DNA from: Bacteroidales bacterium
GTDB taxonomy: Bacteria > Bacteroidota > Bacteroidia > Bacteroidales > PUMT01
NCBI GenBank assembly: GCA_007119075.1
Contig: SKQJ01000167.1
Coordinates: 1-16,459, forward strand
Direction: 5' to 3'
DNA length: 16,459 nt
In this document: one piece after another, positions 1 to 6,573 of the stretch
How the letters are laid out: each line of letters begins with the position of its first letter
Position numbering within the stretch: the first letter of the stretch is position 1
The notes under the pieces: model-generated
Databases searched by the model: none
Told to the model about the DNA's origin: nothing
Seen by the model: only the letters and a program-made list of their open reading frames with translations
Translations under genes and position numbers: made by a program

Positions 1-125
1 AGGCTAAGACCCCGCCTGTGTACCGGGATTACCGGACAGCTTCCGCGGAAAGGGACATACGGGCCTGGATAAAATCCGTGAGGTACCCTCAGGGGCGCTT
101 TCCCCGGAAGGGACATGCAAATTAA
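1..125 (+). CDS. 3' end of an unidentified gene (partial)
   Basis: A reading frame is open from base 3 to a TAA at 123-125 and gives about 40 residues, ending in a basic, Arg/Pro-rich tail (...YPQGRFPRKGHAN). Its codons resemble those of the real genes here and it has no internal stop. Of the other two plus-strand frames, one closes within the first few bases and the other by about base 72. I do not recognise the family. It ends 123 nt before the S41 protease on the same strand. It could be the C-terminus of a gene that starts left of the window, or a chance open frame, since 40 codons is short. Confidence 0.4.
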   Translation, partial: AKTPPVYRDYRTASAERDIRAWIKSVRYPQGRFPRKGHAN

Positions 126-211
126 AATCACTCCGGCGAGCCCTCTCCTGAAATATTAATATGATGCACGGCGTTTAAACTAAGTCTAATGCTTTTTTGT
201 TTTATATCTGG

Positions 212-219
212 TAGTTTTA
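212..219 (+). promoter_or_regulatory. possible Bacteroidota -7 box upstream of the S41 protease gene
   Basis: TAGTTTTA matches the Bacteroidota -7 consensus TAnnTTTG at all but the last fixed base and lies 29 nt before the protease ATG. The surrounding 180-240 stretch is much more AT-rich than the genes. No good -33 TTTG is found 19-21 nt upstream; the nearest TTTG, at 196-199, is too close. The call therefore rests on one element and on position. Confidence 0.25.
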
Positions 220-248
220 AATATATTATACCCATAATCTGACATGTC

Positions 249-1541
249 ATGGAAAAGAACCGCTACGGCCATCATATTTTTCCTCTGTTCATCTTTATAT
301 TATCCTTCGCAGTTATATTTACCTCCTGCAAAAAAGACGATGATGAGGAAGACCGGCTGATTATTGAAGAGAACGAAGCTTTTTACGAGTTGATGAACGA
401 TTGGTATTTCTGGTACGACGAGATGCCGGATGTCAATCCCTCAGAATTCCCTTCCCCCTACGAGCTGCTTGAAGAATTGCGGCACCGCCCGCTTGACCGG
501 TGGAGCTATATCACCAGCAGGGAGGAATTTGAGGCCTTATACCGTGATTCCAAAATGATCGGGTATGGTTTTGGTTCGGGATGGGACCAGAACGCCAGGC
601 TGCGGGTCACGTTTATATTCAACACAACTGAAATGTATGGACAGGGGGTAAGAAGAGGATGGCTGATCGAAAGAATCAATGGCACTCCTGTCCGGCCCGG
701 GGCGAATATCAACCAGATGCTCGGTGCCAACCAGGTTGGTGTCAGCAACGATTTTGTCTTTATTGATCCCGAAGGCGAGGAGGTAGCGATGACTCTTCCA
801 AAACAGGAGGTTGTCATGAACACCGTGTTGCATGCGGAAGTGCTTGAAGCTGGAGACAGGAAGGTCGGTTACCTGGTTTTCAAGAATTTTTTTGCTCCTT
901 CCTTCGACGAGCTTGATGAGGCTGTGGAATTTTTTAACTCCGTGGGGATCGATGATCTGATCCTGGATCTGCGATATAATGGCGGCGGACAGACCAGCGT
1001 CGCCAACCACCTTGCCGGGCTAATCGGTGGCCAGAGCCTTGATGGCGAGCCATTTGCCAAATATATATACAATGATAAAAGACAGAGTGAAAATTTTACC
1101 GATCCCTTTGACCCCCCTGCCAACAATCTAGATCTTGGCCGGCTGATCACAATCACAACAAGGGCCACTGCATCGGCAAGTGAAATGGTCATAAACGGGC
1201 TGCGGCCTTACATGGATGTTTATATAGTCGGAAATGACACATATGGCAAACCAATGGGCCAGAACGTCTGGTTCTGGGGAGATTTGTATGCCTTTGCGCC
1301 CGTTACGTTCAAGTATGCAAATGCAGATGATTTCGGTGATTTTCTTGACGGCCTGCCGGCCGATGCCTATGCCGGTGATGATATAACCCGTGCTTTTGGC
1401 GATCCGCAGGAAGCTTCTTTAAAGGAAGCCCTTCATTATATTGAGACCGGTAATTTCACCATGCAGCCAAAAAGAAAATCCCTGCTGGTCCAGCCATGGG
1501 AACAGATGACCGGATTGCGGCAGGAAATAGGAGCGCATTAA
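249..1541 (+). CDS. S41 family tail-specific protease, lipoprotein
   Basis: This is a 430-residue predicted outer-envelope serine protease of the C-terminal-processing (Ctp/Prc) family. The N-terminus has a hydrophobic stretch (residues 10-25) ending in the lipobox FTSC, so Cys27 should be lipidated; an acidic linker KKDDDEED follows. Residues ~40-100 form the N-terminal helical domain usual in Bacteroidota members. A PDZ-like segment spans about 100-195, including GWLIERINGTPV. The S41 core follows, with LILDLRYNGGG and then the ATASASEM motif. By alignment to CtpB and D1 protease the nucleophile is Ser309, with Lys334 (TYGK) as general base and Gln338 four residues on; all three are present, so an active Ser-Lys enzyme is likely. 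Substrates are unknown; the family cleaves misfolded or C-terminally tagged extracytoplasmic proteins. Its stop is 9 nt before ruvC, so the two are probably cotranscribed. Confidence 0.93.
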   Translation: MEKNRYGHHIFPLFIFILSFAVIFTSCKKDDDEEDRLIIEENEAFYELMNDWYFWYDEMPDVNPSEFPSPYELLEELRHRPLDRWSYITSREEFEALYRDSKMIGYGFGSGWDQNARLRVTFIFNTTEMYGQGVRRGWLIERINGTPVRPGANINQMLGANQVGVSNDFVFIDPEGEEVAMTLPKQEVVMNTVLHAEVLEAGDRKVGYLVFKNFFAPSFDELDEAVEFFNSVGIDDLILDLRYNGGGQTSVANHLAGLIGGQSLDGEPFAKYIYNDKRQSENFTDPFDPPANNLDLGRLITITTRATASASEMVINGLRPYMDVYIVGNDTYGKPMGQNVWFWGDLYAFAPVTFKYANADDFGDFLDGLPADAYAGDDITRAFGDPQEASLKEALHYIETGNFTMQPKRKSLLVQPWEQMTGLRQEIGAH

Positions 1542-1550
1542 CAGCTTAAA

Positions 1551-2102
1551 TTGAAGAAGGAACGAATCATATTGGGCATTGACCCCGGCACGACCCTCAT
1601 GGGCTACGGAATTATCAGATGCATTGGCCGGGATGCCTCTATGGTTGTAATGGGAGTGATAGAGCTTTCAAAGTTTTCCAACCATTACCTGAAGCTCCGG
1701 CGGATCTTTGAAGGCACCCTTCATCTGATCGACCAGTACCATCCTGATGAAATGGCAATCGAAGCTCCCTTTTACGGAAAGAACGTGCAGTCAATGCTGA
1801 AGCTCGGAAGAGCCCAGGGTGTGGCCATGGCGGCAGGGCTTTATCGCTCCCTGCCGATATTCGAGTATGCCCCGCTGAAGATAAAGCTTGCCATTACCGG
1901 CCAGGGAAACGCTTCCAAGGAGCAGGTGGCCGTCATGCTGCAAAAATACCTTTCCATTCCCGAACTGCCCGGTAATCTCGATGCCACCGACGGACTTGCC
2001 GCCGCATTGTGCCATTTCTATCAGAATGACCTTCCCGGGACAGGCGCGAAGTATAAAAGCTGGAAGGAATTCATAGCCAAAAATCCTTCCAGGCTCAAAT
2101 AG
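1551..2102 (+). CDS. ruvC: Holliday junction resolvase RuvC, TTG start
   Basis: RuvC is the dimeric endonuclease that cuts four-way junctions after RuvAB branch migration. The protein is 183 residues, close to the usual size. The four acidic catalytic residues are visible: Asp11 in GIDPGT, Glu71 in [10 protein letters not shown], and Asp144 and Asp147 in [25 protein letters not shown] is also typical. The start is TTG at 1551: the preceding gene's stop (1539-1541) is in the same frame, no ATG or GTG lies between it and the catalytic Asp11, and the first internal Met (residue 17) would delete that Asp. AGGAG at 1529-1533 is a possible but distant (17 nt) ribosome binding site. No ruvA or ruvB is in the window, as is common in this phylum. 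Confidence 0.96.
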   Translation: MKKERIILGIDPGTTLMGYGIIRCIGRDASMVVMGVIELSKFSNHYLKLRRIFEGTLHLIDQYHPDEMAIEAPFYGKNVQSMLKLGRAQGVAMAAGLYRSLPIFEYAPLKIKLAITGQGNASKEQVAVMLQKYLSIPELPGNLDATDGLAAALCHFYQNDLPGTGAKYKSWKEFIAKNPSRLK

Positions 2103-2154
2103 GGCGGCAACCGCCAGAATAGTTCTGGATCACCAGGTGGTGATTCATTCCAGA
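2103..2154. repeat. nested hairpins at the ruvC / small-gene convergent junction
   Basis: Two inverted repeats fill the gap between convergent genes. GGCGG (2103-2107) pairs with CCGCC (2111-2115) across CAA. ATCACC (2129-2134) pairs with GGTGAT (2139-2144) across AGGT. That second stem can be lengthened by TCTGG (2124-2128) with CCAGA (2150-2154) across a 5-nt bulge. The outer right arm overlaps the 3' end of the minus-strand gene. A role as a bidirectional terminator or 3' RNA-stabilising structure is likely from position, but no T-run follows on either strand, so it is not a canonical intrinsic terminator. Confidence 0.5.
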
Positions 2155-2351
2155 TCAAAAAGAGTGGGATGATCGTCTTCGAACTTTTTGAGGATTGCTG
2201 AGACCAGCGTTTCACGTATAAATCTTGACCTGTTGTTTATCTTGTATTTCTTGCAGTAGCTGTCAACAGCCCGCATTTCATGAGTATTGAGCAGGAAGGA
2301 TTGCCTGTGCACCCTTTTCATCTGCTCGTCCCGCTGAATTTTTTTCTTCAT
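2145..2351 (-). CDS. small ribbon-helix-helix-like conserved protein
   Basis: This 68-residue protein is very basic at the N-terminus (MKKKIQRDEQMKRVHRQ). A short strand-like stretch QSFLLN follows, then a predicted helix HEMRAVDSYCKKYK, a turn INNRS, a second helix RFIRETLVSAILKKF, and an acidic tail ending in PTLFDLE. The strand-helix-turn-helix order and the size fit a ribbon-helix-helix DNA-binding fold, and NRSRFIRE resembles the helix-B start of CopG/MetJ-type proteins. I recall similar small uncharacterised proteins in Bacteroidota but cannot confirm this here. It converges on ruvC. The lipocalin-like lipoprotein lies 51 nt upstream on the same strand, so the two may share a transcript. 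No toxin partner is visible, which argues against a classical antitoxin. The reading frame is convincing; the DNA-binding role is inference. Confidence 0.75.
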   Translation of the reverse strand: MKKKIQRDEQMKRVHRQSFLLNTHEMRAVDSYCKKYKINNRSRFIRETLVSAILKKFEDDHPTLFDLE

Positions 2352-2368
2352 CCGGTTATAAATGATTG

Positions 2369-2397
2369 CCCGTTAAATATGCATTGTGCAAAACGGG
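2369..2397. repeat. imperfect hairpin between two minus-strand genes
   Basis: CCCGTT (2369-2374) pairs with AACGGG (2392-2397), and inside it two TGCA tetramers can pair around TTG after an asymmetric internal loop. It sits in the 51-nt spacer between the lipocalin-like lipoprotein and the RHH-like gene. It could be an mRNA processing or attenuation hairpin. There is no T-run on the minus strand, so I do not call it a terminator. Confidence 0.3.
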
Positions 2398-2402
2398 ATT
2401 CT

Positions 2403-2846
2403 CTAAAAATGTTTCCACATCCGCCATTCTATTTCCACGTCGCCCTCGTAGCGCCGAAGCTGCAGATCACCATAGGCCATTCTGGTTATATCCCAGATGT
2501 ATATGAACTCTTCGCTGACGCTATATTTAAAATGCATCTCTATCTGGTTCTTGTCGTCGATAAACCGCCATGTTCCCCCCGGCCCGTAAGGATCCCAGTG
2601 TGAATCAAGATATCCCTGGATCCATACAAGATTCCCGTTTTTTTGCATGTTGACCGACTGACTGGCGTATTCTTCGGTTTTGTCAATGCCCCCTTCCCTT
2701 ACAAGGGCAAACCGCCAGTTCCCCGTGGCCCGTTCTTTTTTGGAGTAAATGCTGAACCAGGGCCCGTCCTCGTATTTCTTGCAGGAAGGTACGGTTAATA
2801 GCAGAACAAAAAATAATAGCGTTGCGGATTTAAATGACGTCTTCAT
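2403..2846 (-). CDS. lipocalin-like lipoprotein
   Basis: This is a 147-residue predicted lipoprotein. The signal MKTSFKSATLLFFVLLLTVPSC places the lipidated Cys at residue 22 (lipobox VPSC), followed by KKYEDGP. The mature part reads as short beta strands: GNWRFALV, an ...IDKTEEY segment, a NMQKNGNLVWIQGY strand, GGTWRFIDDKNQIEMHF, EFIYIWDITRMAYGDLQLRR. This is the pattern of the lipocalin-like domain common in Bacteroidota lipoproteins: a Trp near the start, a dG-x-D-x-T segment, a central GxW, and a strand ending in L-x-L. Ligand and function are unknown. It is transcribed away from the flippase gene's 3' end and is probably followed by the RHH-like gene. The lipoprotein call is firm; the fold is by pattern only. 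Confidence 0.8.
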   Translation of the reverse strand: MKTSFKSATLLFFVLLLTVPSCKKYEDGPWFSIYSKKERATGNWRFALVREGGIDKTEEYASQSVNMQKNGNLVWIQGYLDSHWDPYGPGGTWRFIDDKNQIEMHFKYSVSEEFIYIWDITRMAYGDLQLRRYEGDVEIEWRMWKHF

Positions 2847-2882
2847 CCTGATATCTGGTTAAATAATTATGCGTTCGAGCGG

Positions 2883-2903
2883 AACCGGGATGGTCAACCG
2901 GTT
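2883..2903. repeat. short inverted repeat upstream of the lipocalin-like gene
   Basis: AACCGG (2883-2888) pairs with CCGGTT (2898-2903) around a 9-nt loop. It lies about 37 nt upstream of the lipoprotein start and downstream of the minus-strand flippase. It could be an operator or part of a flippase terminator. No T-run accompanies it. Confidence 0.3.
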
Positions 2904-2949
2904 TTTCCGGCAAATATAGCATTGTTCAGGTTTGATAACGAAAAAAATC

Positions 2950-3055
2950 CTGCATTTTGTACATTGCCGGCAAATGATCGCGACCCGGGTCCTGTTTTTT
3001 GCTGCCTTCGAACGGATCGCACCCGATGTTCTGCATTTTGTTCATGGACCGGCAA
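2950..3055. repeat. mosaic of two imperfect repeat motifs in a 257-nt non-coding gap
   Basis: Motif A occurs at 2950-2973 and 3031-3055: CTGCATTTTGT, then (a/t)CAT, then a variable 2-4 nt, then CCGGCAA, with one indel and two substitutions. Motif B occurs at 2976-2987 (GATCGCGACCCG) and 3015-3025 (GATCGCACCCG). The order on the plus strand is A, B, B, A, all in the same orientation. Both plus-strand frames across the region are short and have no recognisable domain. I read this as a degenerate intergenic repeat rather than a gene. No terminal inverted repeat or transposase accompanies it. Confidence 0.45.
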
Positions 3056-3103
3056 CAGGCCGGCGCGGCCTGATGTATCCCCTGGCGGCCCGACGCACCT
3101 GCC

Positions 3104-4537
3104 TTAAAGCAAGGACTCCCTGATCTCCCTGACTGACAAAAGCCTGAGGCCGAATGCCAGGGCGGTGCCCGCCGCTATTATCAAAAAGAACCCGTAAAAC
3201 CATTGAATGTCAAGGCCTGTCACCAGTATGCCGGCAACGATCAAAACAAGAATAAATGCAGTCAGTTTTACAATTAAGGCAGCGGAGGGCCTGGTTTTAA
3301 ATACCTTTCCAAGCACCAGCATCTGCAGAGCTGCCGTTAAAAACTGGCTTGTCATGCTTGCTATGGCTGAACCCAGTGCCTGGTAACGGAGTATGAGAAT
3401 AATGTTCAGAAATATGTTGAGAAGCAGGGTAGACAGTGCTATAATATTCAGTTCCCTTATGCTTCCATTGGCCGTCAGGAGCGTGCCGCAAATGATGGAA
3501 ACCGAAATGAACACAAAGCTGATCATCAGGACGCCGAATATTTCGGAAGCTTTTCCGGCATGCTCAAGGTACATCAGGTCCATGATCTCAAAACTGTATA
3601 AGTAAAGGGCGATAGCACCGGTCACAGAAGGGATTATCAGCAAAAAAAAGGAAAATCTGAAGAGCTGCAATACCGGCTCCCTCTGTTTGATCATCCTTGC
3701 AAACATCGGCAAAAGTATGCCCGCGAACAGAAATCCCAGCATGGAGGCGGCATCGAGGATACGGAATCCCTGGGCATAAATTCCCGCCTGTTCCTTGCCG
3801 TCGGGAAGCATCCGCTCGAGCATCACCGAATCGGTACGATAATAAAGTATCATCAGAAATCCCAGGATTGCATATGGATAGCTTTTCTGAAGAAACTTTT
3901 TGGTTACGTTAAGATCGATCCGGAGTTTCTTCAGTTTTGCACGTTTCAAAACCAGAAGTGTAATCAGGGCTGTGGTCAATACATATGCAGCTGTCTGAGC
4001 ATAGATATACCATTCGATCCTGAAAGGAGAGCTGGTGATGTTGCCCCACAACAGAAAACTGCAGATAACGATCATCAGGAGGCGGTCGGTAACAGACAAA
4101 AGGCTGTCGGTGCGGAATAGCTGGAGGCCGCTGATGTTGCTTCTCAGATAAAGGTTCAGCGAGTTCAGGAACTGGTTGAACAAGAGAATTATCAGCAGCT
4201 TGACCTGGAGCCACTGGTAGCCGATCACGTATGCAATAATCAGGCTTACGGTGAAATATACTACAGCGAGAAAGAGCTTCAAAAGAATAGTGTTCGGCAG
4301 CAATTCCGGCAGAAGTTCATGGTTCCTTGCTATGGCCCGGTTGTTATAATTGGCAATCCCCATGTCCTGAACGATGTTCAGCAACATCGAAAAACTGAGC
4401 AGGGAAAAATAAAAACCGTAATCGGCTGCCCCCACGGTGTTTTGGACGGTAAGATCTATCCCTAAAACCCAGAAAGGCTTTACAAGAAGATTCAGGAATA
4501 TTAATAATGTTAAATTTGTAAGGAATTTCCGTTTCAA
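3104..4537 (-). CDS. Wzx-like polysaccharide flippase (MATE/MVF superfamily), TTG start
   Basis: This is a 477-residue integral inner-membrane protein with about 12-14 hydrophobic segments over its whole length. The N-terminus (FLNLLVKPFWVLGIDLTVQN, then AADYGFYFSLLSFSMLLNI) is the form seen in lipopolysaccharide and O-antigen flippase-like proteins of Bacteroidota. Members move lipid-linked glycan units across the membrane. The start is TTG at 4535-4537: a TGA lies immediately upstream in frame, and the next Met is residue 51, after the conserved first membrane helix. It is divergent from a GT4 glycosyltransferase, which supports a surface-glycan role. Substrate cannot be told from sequence. 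An alternative within the same superfamily would be a lipid II or teichoic-type exporter, which I think less likely. Confidence 0.9.
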   Translation of the reverse strand: MKRKFLTNLTLLIFLNLLVKPFWVLGIDLTVQNTVGAADYGFYFSLLSFSMLLNIVQDMGIANYNNRAIARNHELLPELLPNTILLKLFLAVVYFTVSLIIAYVIGYQWLQVKLLIILLFNQFLNSLNLYLRSNISGLQLFRTDSLLSVTDRLLMIVICSFLLWGNITSSPFRIEWYIYAQTAAYVLTTALITLLVLKRAKLKKLRIDLNVTKKFLQKSYPYAILGFLMILYYRTDSVMLERMLPDGKEQAGIYAQGFRILDAASMLGFLFAGILLPMFARMIKQREPVLQLFRFSFFLLIIPSVTGAIALYLYSFEIMDLMYLEHAGKASEIFGVLMISFVFISVSIICGTLLTANGSIRELNIIALSTLLLNIFLNIILILRYQALGSAIASMTSQFLTAALQMLVLGKVFKTRPSAALIVKLTAFILVLIVAGILVTGLDIQWFYGFFLIIAAGTALAFGLRLLSVREIRESLL

Positions 4538-4576
4538 TCAGCAGGGAATTGATTTACAGACGCTCTTAAAAAACGT

Positions 4577-4606
4577 TAAAATTAGTCATTAATTATTGAT
4601 TTGAAA
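4577..4606 (-). promoter_or_regulatory. candidate Bacteroidota-type promoter for the flippase gene
   Basis: Read on the minus strand, TAATTTTA (plus 4577-4584) matches the -7 consensus TAnnTTTG at all but the last base. TTTC (plus 4603-4606) sits 18 nt upstream and resembles the -33 TTTG. The -7 box lies 40 nt before the TTG start, giving a leader of roughly 30 nt. The elements and spacing are near but not exact. Confidence 0.35.
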
Positions 4607-4629
4607 ACCCGGCACCCTGTTTCATAATC

Positions 4630-4652
4630 TGACCGGGAAATTGATTCGGTCA
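4630..4652. repeat. inverted repeat in the flippase / glycosyltransferase divergent spacer
   Basis: TGACCG (4630-4635) and CGGTCA (4647-4652) form a 6-bp dyad with an 11-nt spacer, ending 28 nt before the glycosyltransferase ATG. The 143-nt divergent spacer must hold both promoters, so this could be an operator for the plus-strand gene or a leader hairpin. A TTTG at 4600-4603 followed 21 nt later by TAATCTGA could be a weak plus-strand promoter. Confidence 0.3.
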
Positions 4653-4680
4653 CAAATCTGGAATAATACGAATAATCGCA

Positions 4681-5811
4681 ATGAGGATTGCTGTCAATAC
4701 CCGGCTGCTTTTAGCCGGTAAGCTCGAAGGCATCGGCTGGTTCACCTTCGAAACGCTCAAGAGGATCACCAGGCTAAACCCGGACTGCGAGTTTTTTTTC
4801 CTGTTCGACCGCCCTTATTCGGATGAATTCATATTTTCGGAAAATATTACTCCCGTTGTACTTCCTCCCCAGGCCCGGCACCCCATGTTGTGGTACGGGT
4901 GGTTTGAATACTCTGTGCCCCGTGCTCTGAAAAAGACCGGTGCGGAACTGTTCCTGTCGACCGACGGATTCCTGTCGCTTTCGACAAATATCCCTTCCAT
5001 TGCTGTCATACATGACATAAATTTCATGCACATGCCTGAATTTCATCCCTGGATTACCAGGGCCTATTACCGGCATTATTTTCCTCTTTTTGCCGGGAAG
5101 GCAGAGAGAATCGCCACCGTTTCGGAATACTCGAAAAATGATATAAGCCGCACATTTGAAATTTCACCCGATAAGATAGATGTGGTATACAATGGCGCCG
5201 GAAAGGTTTACCGGCCTCTCAGCGAAGACGAAAAGGCCCGGGTAAAAGATGAGCTCTCTTCGGGAAGCGATTATTTCGTTTATGTCGGTTCCTTCCATAA
5301 AAGAAAAAATATCAGCAGTCTGCTCGAAGCTTACGATCTTTTCAGAAGCGAATCTGCCAGAGACATAAAACTGGTGCTGGTGGGCGAAAAAATGTATGAT
5401 TACCCGCAGATGAATTCCACCCTGGGAAATATGATTTACCGCGAAGATGTTATATTTACGGGCCGGATGGAACTTCCCGGGCTGCAGCGGACTTACGGTG
5501 CGGCTCTTGCCCTGGTGTATATTCCGTTATTTGAGGGTTTTGGCATCCCCGTTCTCGAAGCAATGTATTGCGATATACCGGTCATTGCATCCAACCGCAC
5601 TTCCCTTCCGGAAGTTGCGGGAAATGCCGCTCTCCTGGTTGACCCTGAAAATACCGCATCTGTTGCCGCTGGAATGCACAGGGTTGCCTCCGATCCGGAG
5701 TTCAGGAATATGCTGATTGAGCGATCGGCCGCCAGGAGGAATATGTTTTCGTGGGACCGGACTGCCACACTGCTGTGGGAGTCTGTCCTGAAAGTTGCAA
5801 ACAGGCAATAG
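4681..5811 (+). CDS. GT4 family glycosyltransferase (glycosyltransferase group 1)
   Basis: This is a 376-residue cytoplasmic or membrane-associated retaining glycosyltransferase with a GT-B fold. The N-terminal acceptor domain begins MRIAVNTRLL, with LEGIGWFTFETLKR, and contains VIHDINFMHMPEFHPW and ATVSEYSKNDI. The C-terminal nucleotide-sugar domain begins near YFVYVGSFHKRKNI, carries VLVGEK and IFTGRM, and has the EX7E motif at Glu285 and Glu293 (EGFGIPVLEAM), then PEVAGNAALLVDP. This resembles mannosyltransferase-like GT4 enzymes of glycan clusters, but the donor and acceptor cannot be told. It is divergent from a flippase, which suggests a shared surface-glycan pathway. rnhB follows after 8 nt, probably in the same transcript although functionally unrelated. 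Confidence 0.93.
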   Translation: MRIAVNTRLLLAGKLEGIGWFTFETLKRITRLNPDCEFFFLFDRPYSDEFIFSENITPVVLPPQARHPMLWYGWFEYSVPRALKKTGAELFLSTDGFLSLSTNIPSIAVIHDINFMHMPEFHPWITRAYYRHYFPLFAGKAERIATVSEYSKNDISRTFEISPDKIDVVYNGAGKVYRPLSEDEKARVKDELSSGSDYFVYVGSFHKRKNISSLLEAYDLFRSESARDIKLVLVGEKMYDYPQMNSTLGNMIYREDVIFTGRMELPGLQRTYGAALALVYIPLFEGFGIPVLEAMYCDIPVIASNRTSLPEVAGNAALLVDPENTASVAAGMHRVASDPEFRNMLIERSAARRNMFSWDRTATLLWESVLKVANRQ

Positions 5812-5819
5812 TCCAGGAC

Positions 5820-6446
5820 ATGTTAAAGTGCTCATACTCCAGTATTGTTCCGGAAGCCGGATGTGATGAAGCCGGCCGCGGATGCCTGGCCGGACCGGTC
5901 GTGGCCGCGGCGGTTATCCTGCCGCCGGGCTATGCCAATCCGCTGCTGAACGACTCAAAAAAGCTGACTGCACCCGTGCGGGAGCGGCTGCGGTCGGAAA
6001 TACAGGAATGTGCATTGTCATGGTCCGTGGGATATGCAGATAATGATGAGATTGATACTATCAACATTCTCCGGGCTTCAATCCTTGCAATGCACAGGGC
6101 ATTGTCGGGATTGACAATGAAACCCGGACATATCATCATTGACGGCAATTTTTTTATTTCTTTTGAAGATATACCCCACACCTGCATTGTCAGGGGCGAT
6201 TCAATTTACTCAAGCATTGCCGCCGCTTCCATCCTCGCCAAAACCCACAGGGATGAAATGATGTGCCGCCTGCACAGTGAATTTCCCTTATACGGTTGGA
6301 ATACAAATAAAGGATATGCCACAGGCTTCCATGCCGCCGCCCTGCTCGAGCACGGAACCTGCCGGCTGCACAGGAAAAGTTTCCGGCCATGCTCCGGGCA
6401 GCTGAACATTGAATTTGAACCTGATGGCCATGAAACACCTTCTTAG
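5820..6446 (+). CDS. rnhB: ribonuclease HII
   Basis: RNase HII nicks DNA 5' to single embedded ribonucleotides and starts ribonucleotide excision repair; it also cuts RNA:DNA hybrids. From the ATG at 5820 the protein is 208 residues, the usual length. A longer start at 5751 would overlap the glycosyltransferase by 61 nt and add residues unlike the family, so I reject it. The active site is complete: Asp16-Glu17 in CDEAGRGCLAGPV, Asp108 in IIIDGNF, and Asp127 in VRGDSIYSSIAAASILAKTHRD. GYATGFH and the C-terminal LHRKSFRP are also family features. The gene starts 8 nt after the glycosyltransferase stop, so it is likely cotranscribed. Confidence 0.96.
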   Translation: MLKCSYSSIVPEAGCDEAGRGCLAGPVVAAAVILPPGYANPLLNDSKKLTAPVRERLRSEIQECALSWSVGYADNDEIDTINILRASILAMHRALSGLTMKPGHIIIDGNFFISFEDIPHTCIVRGDSIYSSIAAASILAKTHRDEMMCRLHSEFPLYGWNTNKGYATGFHAAALLEHGTCRLHRKSFRPCSGQLNIEFEPDGHETPS

Positions 6447-6573
6447 CCTGCAGGGCCGGATTAATGGGATATATCTGACTGATCATGAAATCCCTTCTGA
6501 ACATGAAGTCCCGATTAATGGTATGGAATTTGAATTATCTTTACGGAAAGATCCAATAACCAAAACAGCATGA
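6424..6573 (+). CDS. possible bridging small ORF between rnhB and dpp7
   Basis: A 49-codon frame runs from ATG 6424 (or ATG 6430) to TGA 6571-6573. It starts inside the last 23 nt of rnhB in another frame, and its stop overlaps the next gene's ATG as ATGA, the arrangement typical of translational coupling. The product (MAMKHLLSLQGRINGIYLTD...LRKDPITKTA) is not recognised and has an internal echo (ING-x-Y/E...EIPSEHEVPING). It accounts for the whole 123-nt gap between rnhB and the peptidase. A 49-codon frame can arise by chance, there is no clear ribosome binding site, and the stretch is AT-rich like a leader. I therefore give it low confidence. Confidence 0.22.
   Translation: MAMKHLLSLQGRINGIYLTDHEIPSEHEVPINGMEFELSLRKDPITKTA
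6536..6543 (+). promoter_or_regulatory. possible -7 box upstream of the S46 peptidase gene
   Basis: TATCTTTA matches TAnnTTTG except for the last base and lies 26 nt before the peptidase ATG. No TTTG or TTG sits at the expected upstream distance. If real it would make the peptidase independently transcribed rather than dependent on readthrough from rnhB. Confidence 0.22.

Noticed and set aside
233..243. 11-mer CATAATCTGAC shared by the leaders of the S41 gene and the glycosyltransferase gene (also at 4623-4633)
   Set aside because: Shared 11-mers are expected many times by chance in a window of this size, and the flanks do not match.
2280..2603. 107-codon plus-strand frame opposite the RHH-like gene and lipocalin-like lipoprotein
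   Set aside because: It is antisense to two well-supported minus-strand genes and its translation shows no domain.
2922..3123. Two overlapping plus-strand frames of 61-63 codons between the lipoprotein and flippase genes
   Set aside because: They run through the repeat mosaic, so their repeated peptides (LHFVH) come from the DNA repeats; no domain and no family resemblance.
5751..5819. Upstream in-frame ATG for rnhB
   Set aside because: It would overlap the glycosyltransferase by 61 nt and add 23 residues unlike RNase HII N-termini; the ATG at 5820 gives the standard length.
6485..6559. 24-codon frame ending 10 nt before the S46 peptidase start
   Set aside because: It competes with the longer frame in another register, has no ribosome binding site, and its length is easily explained by chance.
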